Of a stretch of DNA of 19,762 nt, positions 1-5,873 are shown piece after piece (position 1 is the first letter of the stretch; every line of letters starts with the position of its first letter). Made by a program: the position numbers and the translations under genes. The notes beneath the pieces were generated by a model. It had not been told where the DNA came from. It made no database searches and worked only from the letters and a program-made list of their open reading frames with translations. Source of the stretch: Nonomuraea sp. (GTDB lineage Bacteria > Actinomycetota > Actinomycetes > Streptosporangiales > Streptosporangiaceae); NCBI GenBank assembly GCA_013362835.1, contig JABFVJ010000344.1:1-19762 (forward strand), in the 5' to 3' direction.

Positions 1-702
1 ACCGGCGACAACATGGCGGCGGCGCTCGGCGTCGGCGCCCGTCCCGGCGACGTGGTGGTCTCGCTCGGCACGTCCGGCACGGTGTTCGCGGTCGCCGAGT
101 CGCCGAGCGCCGACGCCACGGGCGCGGTGGCCGGGTTCGCCGACGCCACGGGCCGATTCCTGCCGCTGGTGTGCACGCTCAACGCCGCCCGGGTGCTCGA
201 CGCCGCCGCCCGCCTCGCCGGGGTCGGCCTCGACGAGCTGAGCGACCTCGCGCTCCAGGCCCCCGCCGGGTCCGGCGGGCTGACGCTGGTGCCCTACCTG
301 GAGGGCGAGCGCACCCCCAACCGGCCCACCGCGACGGGCTCGATCCACGGTCTCACGCTGGCCACCTCGACCCCGGCCCACCTGGCGCGCGCCGCCGTCG
401 AGGGCATGCTGTGCGGCCTCGCCGACGCCCTCGACGCCCTGCGCACGCGGCCCGAGCGGGTGCTGCTGATCGGCGGCGCGGCCCGCTCGGAGGCCGTACG
501 CCGGATCGCGCCGACGGTCTTCGGCGTGCCGATCGCGGTGCCGCCGCCCGGCGAGTACGTCGCCGACGGCGCCGCCCGCCAGGCCGCCGCCCTCCTCACC
601 GACCCCGACTGGCAGATCGGCGACACCGCCGCCTACGACGCCCCGGCGGTCCCCGAGATCCGCGCCCGCTACGCCAGGGCCACGGCCCACGTCCTCGACT
701 AG
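1..702 (+). CDS. xylB: Xylulokinase, C-terminal part (FGGY carbohydrate kinase, 5' end outside the window)
   Basis: This is the last 233 codons of a sugar kinase; the reading frame is open to the first base, so the N-terminal domain lies upstream. Xylulokinase phosphorylates D-xylulose with ATP to xylulose 5-phosphate in the cytoplasm, feeding the pentose phosphate pathway. Visible FGGY C-terminal motifs, numbered from the first codon shown, are GTSGT at about 23-27 (phosphate binding), GERTPN at 102-107 (a typical XylB signature), and GGAARS at 158-163, followed by the adenine-side segment [14 protein letters not shown] full XylB has about 480-500 residues, so roughly half is present. The family is secure; the substrate is inferred from the GERTPN segment, and another pentulose kinase remains possible. 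No convincing hairpin terminator follows the stop. Confidence 0.88.
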   Translation, partial: TGDNMAAALGVGARPGDVVVSLGTSGTVFAVAESPSADATGAVAGFADATGRFLPLVCTLNAARVLDAAARLAGVGLDELSDLALQAPAGSGGLTLVPYLEGERTPNRPTATGSIHGLTLATSTPAHLARAAVEGMLCGLADALDALRTRPERVLLIGGAARSEAVRRIAPTVFGVPIAVPPPGEYVADGAARQAAALLTDPDWQIGDTAAYDAPAVPEIRARYARATAHVLD

Positions 703-716
703 CGGCGACGCTGGGC

Positions 717-920
717 GGGCGGCGCGGCGGCGGGTTGATCGGGGCGCGGGGGATCCAGGCCGTCGCCGCCAGGAGCGCGGCCACGCCGTTGACCGTCATG
801 ACGCCCGACTCCGCCAAGGGCCCGATGACCACGCGGGAGGTGGCGGCGAAGAAGTCCGGCGGACCGTCGTAGCCGGGGTCGGTGACGATGTGGTCGGACA
901 GCGGGGTTTCGAGCTGCTTC
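717..920 (-). pseudogene. Possible remnant of an unidentified coding sequence
   Basis: Reading the minus strand from about 920 to 717 gives a frame with codon use like the neighbouring real genes, including a hydrophobic stretch GVAALLAATAWIP near its end. There is no believable start with a ribosome binding site, and no stop before the frame enters the opposite strand of the xylulokinase gene. I do not recognise the family. It could be the tail of a degraded membrane protein gene or simply a shadow with favourable composition. Confidence 0.22.
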
Positions 921-1079
921 GCCCGCGCGGCCCGGGTCGGCGGGGGGCGGCTGGCGGTGCGCGGAGATCTCCCCGACCCGCCGGTACGGCAGGTAGCGAC
1001 CCACGCGACGTGGGAAAACCGCAGGCATTGCCTCATGGAACCACGGAGGTCACGGCCCTGCGACCGATACCCGCGAGGA

Positions 1080-1120
1080 GGCGTTCTCAGGGTCGGTCTC
1101 AGGGACGCCTAGGGGACGCC
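1080..1120. repeat. Short direct repeats upstream of the DUF998-like gene
   Basis: TCTCAGGG occurs at 1085-1092 and 1097-1104, a 12-bp period. GGGACGCC occurs at 1102-1109 and again at 1113-1120. GGCGT at 1080-1084 can pair with ACGCC at 1105-1109. The cluster ends 33 bp before the first possible start codon of the next gene, so it could be an operator, but nothing identifies a regulator. Confidence 0.35.
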
Positions 1121-1152
1121 GCCGGATGTGACGGAAGGGCCGCCGCGCCAGA

Positions 1153-1926
1153 GTGAGAACCATGACCGCAGTGCCGAACAGCAGCATGAGAGCCGCGAGA
1201 GCGCCCAGGCGCGTGAGCCCGGGTGGCCTCATGACCGCGGCGAGGCTCTTTCCCCTGATCGCCTGTGCGGCGATCGTGTTCTCGGTGGTCGCGATCGTGG
1301 TCGGCCAGTTCGGGCCCGACCCGTATCTCGACCCCATGAACGTGACCGTCAGCGAGTACGCCGTGTCCGACCGCGGGGGCGTCACGGAGGTCGCGATGGC
1401 GGTGCTCGGGATCGGGTCGCTCGCGCTGCTGGCCGCGCTGAGAAGGATGCGGGCGCCGATTCGGGGGCTGCCCGAGAAGTTGCTGATGGTGTGGTCGGGC
1501 GCGCTCGTCGTGGCGGCGGTCATCCCGACCACGCCCATCGGCCAGAACCTCGACCTGGCGGCCCAGATCCACCGTTACGTGTCCGTGGCCGCGTTCGTGA
1601 GCCTCCCGGCCGCCGGGGCGCTGCTGGTGCCCAGGCTGACCGCCGACGCCCGCTGGAAGCCCGTGGCGCGGGCCGTGGAGTGGGTGGCGCTGGCGGGCGG
1701 GTTCGGGCTGCTGGCGATCACGTACGTGGCGCTGCCGGGTGAGCGGGTGATGATCGGGCTGGTCGAGCGGCTGCTGCTGGCGGCGGAGGTGTCGTTGCTG
1801 GGCGTGCTGGCGGCGTGGGCGTTGTGGCTGGCCTGGGCGCCGGGCCGTACGCGGGGCCAGGGGGCGGATGGGGCGGGAGACCCAAATTTCCCGACATATC
1901 ACAGATTTATCGCTAGTCGATCTTAG
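1153..1926 (+). CDS. DUF998-like integral membrane protein
   Basis: From the GTG at 1153 the protein has 257 residues and six likely membrane helices at about 32-52, 79-97, 109-126, 140-160, 174-194 and 203-228. The segment after helix 1 reads DPYLDPMNVTVSEYAVSDRG; the SEYA motif in the first extracytoplasmic loop is typical of DUF998 proteins, whose function is unknown. Later starts at 1162, 1186 and 1231 are possible. The ATG at 1231 (MTAARLFPLI) would put helix 1 next to the N-terminus and has a weak GGTGG upstream, so the true product may be 26 residues shorter. The last 15 or so residues after GAGD are polar, AT-richer and run towards the promoter of the next gene. The gene ends 56 bp before the cvnA start codon but has no obvious functional tie to it. 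Confidence 0.75.
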   Translation: MRTMTAVPNSSMRAARAPRRVSPGGLMTAARLFPLIACAAIVFSVVAIVVGQFGPDPYLDPMNVTVSEYAVSDRGGVTEVAMAVLGIGSLALLAALRRMRAPIRGLPEKLLMVWSGALVVAAVIPTTPIGQNLDLAAQIHRYVSVAAFVSLPAAGALLVPRLTADARWKPVARAVEWVALAGGFGLLAITYVALPGERVMIGLVERLLLAAEVSLLGVLAAWALWLAWAPGRTRGQGADGAGDPNFPTYHRFIASRS

Positions 1927-1938
1927 TACCGCCTGTTT

Positions 1939-1964
1939 CGGTGCTATTCTCTCCCGCGATCTTC
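1939..1964 (+). promoter_or_regulatory. Promoter/leader element of the left conservon, shared with the right one
   Basis: An extended -10 (TGC at 1942-1944 plus TATTCT at 1945-1950) lies 32 bp before the cvnA start codon. The 26 bases from 1939 match the minus-strand 26 bases from 8092 to 8067 at 21 positions, including CGGTGCTA at the 5' end and GCGATCTTC at the 3' end. The position of the match just before each cvnA gene supports a promoter. The -35 is not obvious; TTAGTA at 1923-1928 is the best spaced candidate. Confidence 0.6.
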
Positions 1965-1974
1965 TATGCGGGAG
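1951..1974 (+). promoter_or_regulatory. Leader hairpin covering the cvnA ribosome binding site
   Basis: CTCCCGC at 1951-1957 is a perfect 7-bp complement of GCGGGAG at 1968-1974, leaving a 10-base loop. GGGAG at 1970-1974 is the Shine-Dalgarno sequence for the ATG at 1983, with an 8-base spacing. If transcription starts a little after the -10 at 1945-1950, most of the 5' arm would be in the mRNA only if the start is near 1951-1956; otherwise the stem would be shortened. Regulation of translation is an inference. Confidence 0.45.
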
Positions 1975-1982
1975 CAGGTGTC

Positions 1983-4175
1983 ATGGCATCGGGCAGATCC
2001 ATCCGATTCAAGATCTCGACGCTGCTCGTCGTCCCCTTGATCTCCCTGATCGCGCTCTGGGGCTTCGCCGCGAGCACCACGGCGGGGGAGGCGCTCAACC
2101 TCTTCAAGGTCGACGCCATCTGGTCCGGTGTGATCAACAACTCCGACGGCCTGATCTCCAACCTCCAGTCCGAACGGCTCAACTCCGCCGAGCGGCTCTC
2201 GGGCAAGGTGGTCGACCAGGCCAACCTGTCCGAGGCGCGGGCCAAGGTGGACGCCAGCGGTAAGAGGCTGCGCGAGCAGGCTCTGTCCGAGGAGAGCCAG
2301 TCGGCCCTGACCGACGACATGAAGAAGCAGCTCCAGGTCGTCCTGGAGACCGTGGACGGCCTGCCCGACATCCGGCGCAAGGTGGACGAGCACAAGCTCA
2401 CCCCCGGCCAGCTAGTCACCGAGTACGCCAAGATCTCCGACGAGGTCCACCTCCTGTACTCCAGGCTCACGGTCAGCACCGACCTCGAACTCTCCCTCCA
2501 GGCCAACGGCCTGATCGCGGCCGACGAGGTACGCGAGCTGCTGAGCCGCGAGCACGCCCTGATCATCGCCTCCGACGGCCGCCCCTCGATGCACGACGTG
2601 CACATGCTGGCCGGCATCGACGGCACCCGTACGTACCTGTTCCCGAAGGCGCTGGCCAACCTCGACACCGAGCTGCGGGCGCCGTTCGAGAAGCTGTTCT
2701 ACTCCTCCAGGTACATCACCATGGAGAACCTGCTGGAGACCTACATCGCCGGTCGCCCGGCCGACGTGGAGCTCTGGAGCGGGATCGCCGACCAGGTGCT
2801 CAAGGAATACACGCAGGCCGTGTGGCGCACCGGTGACAAGCTGCTGAACCGGATGCAGCCGGCGGGCGTGGTCATCGTGGTCAGGGCCGCGATAGCGGGC
2901 GCCCTCGGCCTCATCGCGGTCGTCTTCTCGATCTTCATCTCGGTCAGGGTGGGCCGCAGGATCACGAGGGAGCTCGCCACGCTCCGCCGTACGGCGCTGG
3001 ACCTGGCCGAGGTCAGGCTGCCCGACGTGGTGACGAAGCTGCGTACCGGCGAACGCGTGGACATCGACTCCGAGGCGCCGCCCATCAGGGTCGGCGACAA
3101 CGCGACCAGCGAGGTCGTCGACCTCGCCGCGGCCTTCGACAGCGTGCAGAGCACCGCCGTCGACGCCGCCGTCGAGCAGGCCAGGCTGCGCGAGGGCGTG
3201 GCCGAGGCGCTGCGCAACCTGGCCAGGCGCAGCCAGTCGCTGCTGCAGCGCCAGCTCAAGCTGCTGGACGAGATGCAGCGCCAGACCGAGGAGCCCGAGG
3301 CGCTGGAACGCCTGTTCAGGCTCGACCACCTGACCACCCGCATGCGCCGCCACGCCGAGGGCCTGGTGCTGCTCTCGGGCGGCACGGCCGGCCGCAGGTG
3401 GCGCGGCGTCATCCCGGTCGAGGACGTGCTGAGCGGCGCCGCCGCCCAGGTCGAGGAGTACACCCGGGTCCGCGTCTACCCGATGCCCGAGTGCGGCCTG
3501 TCCGGCGGCGCCGTGGCCGACCTCATGCACCTGTTCGCCGAGCTGATCGAGAACGCGACGTCGTTCTCCGCGCCCGCCAACGAGGTCTCGGTACGCGGCG
3601 AGATGGTCGGCAGGGGCTTCGCGGTCGAGATCGAGGACCGCGGCCTCGGCATGGACGAGGAGACCCGCAGGTCCATCAACGAGCGGCTGGCGAGCCCGCC
3701 CGAGTTCGACCCGGCGCAGACCGAGCGGCTGGGGTTCGCGGTGGTCGGCATGCTGGCCGCCAGGCACGGAATCAAGGTCACCCTGAAGCTCTCCCCGTAC
3801 GGGGGCACGACCGCCATCGTGCTGGTGCCGGGGGCGCTGATCGAGCCGATGGCGACCCCGGTGCGGCCGATGGAGTTCGAGTCCGTGTCCGTCTCCGTCA
3901 TCAGGCCGTCGGACATGGGGGACACCACCGGACCCGGCGAGCTGCCGCGCCGGGTCCGTACGAGCAAGCGCGCGGGACCCGCCGCCGGGGAGGAGCCGGG
4001 CCTGCCCCGCCGCGAACGGCAGGCGAGCCTGCCGCAGCGGCTCAGGGAGGCCGCACCGGTTCCCGCGCAGGAGGAGCGTTCGCCCGAGGAGACCAGGGCG
4101 CTGCTCTCCTCGCTCCAGTCCGGCTGGCAGCGCGGGCGGCAGGACAGCGACCAGGATGGGGGTTCCCGACCGTGA
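1983..4175 (+). CDS. cvnA: CvnA-like sensor histidine kinase family protein (NIT, HAMP, HATPase_c) of the left conservon
   Basis: The protein has 730 residues from the ATG at 1983, chosen over the in-frame GTG at 1941 because it has a good ribosome binding site, starts just before RSIRFK as in the second copy, and the GTG lies inside the promoter. Order: membrane helix about 11-31; extracytoplasmic nitrate/nitrite-sensing-type helical domain about 40-290 (with SNLQSERLNSAERL); second helix about 295-320; HAMP-like linker; coiled DHp-like segment with FRLDHLTTRMRRH at 445-457; HATPase_c with N-box LFAELIENAT (Asn524) and G1 box DRGLG (Asp552, Gly554, Gly556). The C-terminus is a long disordered tail of about 100 residues ending with RSPEETRALLSSLQSG. 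In Streptomyces, conservon CvnA proteins are sensor kinases working with CvnB, C and D. His449 as phosphoacceptor is unproven. The stop overlaps the next start (GTGA), so the two genes are coupled. Confidence 0.88.
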   Translation: MASGRSIRFKISTLLVVPLISLIALWGFAASTTAGEALNLFKVDAIWSGVINNSDGLISNLQSERLNSAERLSGKVVDQANLSEARAKVDASGKRLREQALSEESQSALTDDMKKQLQVVLETVDGLPDIRRKVDEHKLTPGQLVTEYAKISDEVHLLYSRLTVSTDLELSLQANGLIAADEVRELLSREHALIIASDGRPSMHDVHMLAGIDGTRTYLFPKALANLDTELRAPFEKLFYSSRYITMENLLETYIAGRPADVELWSGIADQVLKEYTQAVWRTGDKLLNRMQPAGVVIVVRAAIAGALGLIAVVFSIFISVRVGRRITRELATLRRTALDLAEVRLPDVVTKLRTGERVDIDSEAPPIRVGDNATSEVVDLAAAFDSVQSTAVDAAVEQARLREGVAEALRNLARRSQSLLQRQLKLLDEMQRQTEEPEALERLFRLDHLTTRMRRHAEGLVLLSGGTAGRRWRGVIPVEDVLSGAAAQVEEYTRVRVYPMPECGLSGGAVADLMHLFAELIENATSFSAPANEVSVRGEMVGRGFAVEIEDRGLGMDEETRRSINERLASPPEFDPAQTERLGFAVVGMLAARHGIKVTLKLSPYGGTTAIVLVPGALIEPMATPVRPMEFESVSVSVIRPSDMGDTTGPGELPRRVRTSKRAGPAAGEEPGLPRRERQASLPQRLREAAPVPAQEERSPEETRALLSSLQSGWQRGRQDSDQDGGSRP

Positions 4176-4549
4176 GCCGCGAGCACGAGTGGGTTGACGA
4201 GGAGGCCGGGCCCGTGGTGCGGCCGTACGCGGTGGCGCGGGGGCGCACCAGGCCGACGACCTCGGCCCTCGATCTGCTGGCGACTGTCGTCTCGACAGGA
4301 CTGCCCGCACCCTCCAAGGCCGAGCTGAGCGCTCAGCACCGGCGGCTGATGGGCTGCCTGTCCGGACAGTCCAGGCCGGTCGCCGAGGTCGCCTCGGAGC
4401 TGGGGCTGCCGGTGGGCGTGGTCCGGGTGCTGCTCGGCGACCTGCTGGAGCACGGCCTGGTCAACGTACGCCCGCCGCGCGACGACAAGGCCGCCACCCC
4501 GACGGAGAGCCTGCTCCGCGAGGTGATCAACGGGCTGCGCGCGCTCTAG
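4172..4549 (+). CDS. cvnC: DUF742 (CvnC-like) protein of the left conservon
   Basis: This 125-residue protein begins at GTG 4172, overlapping the cvnA stop as GTGA. It has the DUF742 signature: DEEAGPVVRPYAVARGRTRP near the N-terminus, then a winged-helix-like segment VAEVASELGLPVGVVRVLLGDLLEHGLVNV, and the C-terminal LLREVINGLRAL. It closely matches the second DUF742 protein in the window (4 residues before the end to the end are identical, as are DEEAGPVVRPYA and LPVGVVRVLLGD). In conservons this protein sits between the roadblock and the GTPase; here neither of those genes follows, because the next gene on this side is the oppositely oriented GTPase of the other conservon, 4 bp away. CvnC proteins are of poorly known function; a role linking sensor and GTPase is inferred. 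Confidence 0.88.
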   Translation: MSREHEWVDEEAGPVVRPYAVARGRTRPTTSALDLLATVVSTGLPAPSKAELSAQHRRLMGCLSGQSRPVAEVASELGLPVGVVRVLLGDLLEHGLVNVRPPRDDKAATPTESLLREVINGLRAL

Positions 4550-4553
4550 GGCG

Positions 4554-5126
4554 CTAGTTGGCGGTGGTGAGCGTCCGCAGGGAGTGCTCGACCAGAGTGA
4601 TCATCACTTCCTTGGCCGAGGCCCTGCGCCGCACGTCGCACAGCATCACGGGGACGTCGTCGTCGAGGTCGAGCGCGATGCGCACGTCGTCCACGCTGTG
4701 CTGGGACGCGCCGTCGAAGCAGTTGACTGCCACCACGAACGGGGTGCCGCGCTGCTCGAAGTAGTCCACCGACGGGAAGCAGTCGGTCAGCCGCCGGGTG
4801 TCGGCGATCACGACCGCGCCCAGCGCGCCGTAGGACAGCTCGTCCCACATGAACCAGAACCGCTCCTGGCCGGGGGTGCCGAACAGGTAGACGACGAGCC
4901 CGTCGCGGATCGTGATGCGGCCGAAGTCCATCGCCACGGTGGTGGTGGTCTTGGCCTCGACGCCGTCGAGGTCGTCGACCCCGATCCCGCGGTCGGAGAG
5001 CACCTCTTCCGTGCGCAGCGGCTTGATCTCGCTGATCGACCCGACCAGTGTGGTCTTGCCGACGCCGAACCCTCCCGCGATGAGAATCTTCAACGCGACG
5101 GGGTCCTCAGAGAGCACGGAGTCCAT
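4554..5126 (-). CDS. cvnD: CvnD-like Ras/MglA-type small GTPase
   Basis: A 190-residue cytoplasmic GTP-binding protein. The P-loop GGFGVGKTT is at 18-26; the switch I threonines are in KTTTTVAMDFG around 59-69; G3 is GTPGQERF at 83-90, where Gln87 corresponds to the Ras catalytic glutamine; G4 is NCFD at 135-138, in which the usual lysine of NKxD is replaced by Cys, as is common in this bacterial family. This is the ATP/GTP-binding (CvnD) protein of conservons, a proposed G-protein-like output of the sensor. The ATG at 5126 has AGGAAG six bases upstream and overlaps the DUF742 gene by 20 bp. It is the last gene of the right conservon. Its stop is only 4 bp from that of the left DUF742 gene, with no room for a normal terminator. 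Confidence 0.92.
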   Translation of the reverse strand: MDSVLSEDPVALKILIAGGFGVGKTTLVGSISEIKPLRTEEVLSDRGIGVDDLDGVEAKTTTTVAMDFGRITIRDGLVVYLFGTPGQERFWFMWDELSYGALGAVVIADTRRLTDCFPSVDYFEQRGTPFVVAVNCFDGASQHSVDDVRIALDLDDDVPVMLCDVRRRASAKEVMITLVEHSLRTLTTAN

Positions 5127-5469
5127 TGATCACTTCCTTGAGAATGCGCTCATTCGAACGCGACCCCGTAGCCGAGGGCGACGTCACCGAGATGAGGCCG
5201 TGGTCACGCATGTCGCCGAGCAGCACCCGGACGACGCCGACGGGCAGGTCGAGCTCGACGGCCAGGTCGGCCACCGAGATCGGGTTCCGCGCCGCCCGCA
5301 GGATGAGCTGCTGTTCCGGACCGAGGTCGTCCGCCTGCTCGGCGAGCGCGCGCACGGTCGCGACGAGGTCGTAGGCGTCTCCCGACGAACGCGTGCGACC
5401 CCGGATGAGGGCATAGGGCCGGACGACGGGTCCGGCCTCCTCGTCGTACCAGCGGGGGACGCCGGTCAT
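5107..5469 (-). CDS. cvnC: DUF742 (CvnC-like) protein of the right conservon
   Basis: A 120-residue protein beginning MTGVPRWYDEEAGPVVRPYA. It has the same layout as the left copy: an N-terminal RPYALIRGRTR motif, a helix-turn-helix-like core ISVADLAVELDLPVGVVRVLLGD and a C-terminal ILKEVINGLRAL. The start overlaps the stop of the roadblock gene as ATGA, and its 3' end overlaps the GTPase gene by 20 bp, so B, C and D are tightly coupled. The winged-helix-like look suggests protein or nucleic acid binding, but in conservons DUF742 proteins are treated as members of a membrane-associated complex; DNA binding has not been established by anything visible here. Confidence 0.92.
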   Translation of the reverse strand: MTGVPRWYDEEAGPVVRPYALIRGRTRSSGDAYDLVATVRALAEQADDLGPEQQLILRAARNPISVADLAVELDLPVGVVRVLLGDMRDHGLISVTSPSATGSRSNERILKEVINGLRAL

Positions 5470-5873
5470 GGCGTTCCCGCGCGCGGGTTGGTGGTGATGT
5501 GCTGGCCCACCCGCTTGACCAGCATCGCCATCTCGTACGCGATGTGCCCGACGTCGACGTTCGCGTCCGCGATCACCGCCAGGCAGGTGCCCTGGCCGGC
5601 CGCGGTGACGAACAGGAACGCGGTCTCCATCTCCACGATGGTCTGGCGGACGTCGCCGCCGCCGAAATGGCGCCCGGTGCCGCGCGCCAGGCTCTGGAAG
5701 CCCGCCGCCACGGCCGACAGGTGCTCGGCGTCCTCCCGGGTCAATCCCTTGGAGTAGCCGACGGCCAGGCCGTCGGTAGAAAGGATGACCGCCTGGCGGA
5801 CGGCGGCGACCCTGGTGGTCAGGTCGTCGAGCAGCCAGTTCAGCTCACCGGTGTTGGTGGTTTGCGCAGTCAT
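5466..5873 (-). CDS. cvnB: Roadblock/LC7 domain protein (CvnB-like)
   Basis: This 135-residue protein is a single roadblock/LC7 domain. Typical features are LNWLLDDLTTRVAAVRQAVILSTDGLAVGYS in the first half (helix then strand with the TDGL turn), the helix DAEHLSAVAAGFQSLA, and the strand pair FLFVTAAGQGTCLAVIAD followed by a long C-terminal helix. Roadblock proteins regulate small GTPases (for example MglB for MglA), so the natural partner is the GTPase two genes downstream. The ATG at 5873 follows AAGGGGGAC and overlaps the sensor stop as ATGA; its own stop overlaps the DUF742 start. It is the only roadblock gene in the window, so it may have to serve both sensors if the left one needs such a partner. 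Confidence 0.93.
   Translation of the reverse strand: MTAQTTNTGELNWLLDDLTTRVAAVRQAVILSTDGLAVGYSKGLTREDAEHLSAVAAGFQSLARGTGRHFGGGDVRQTIVEMETAFLFVTAAGQGTCLAVIADANVDVGHIAYEMAMLVKRVGQHITTNPRAGTP

Larger units (their letters stand above)
703..1152. other. Intergenic region of 450 bp with a coding-like reverse segment
   Basis: No gene can be confidently placed here. On the minus strand, roughly 920 down to 717, one frame is open with nearly pure G/C third positions and reads like protein (for example SDHIVTDPGYDG and GVMTVNGVAALLAATAWIP). It has no clear ribosome binding site, its upstream part is low-complexity and arginine-rich, and the frame runs on into the antisense of the kinase gene, so it looks like a decayed fragment. 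The right-hand third contains short direct repeats, listed separately. No terminator or RNA gene was recognised. Confidence 0.5.

Noticed and set aside
1941..1982. GTG at 1941 as start of the left CvnA-like protein
   Set aside because: It lies on the extended -10 of the shared promoter element, has no ribosome binding site, and would add residues absent from the second copy.
2412..4310. Long open frame on the minus strand over the left cvnA
   Set aside because: Its composition (Arg, His, Gly-rich, no domains) is that of a shadow of the GC-rich gene on the other strand.
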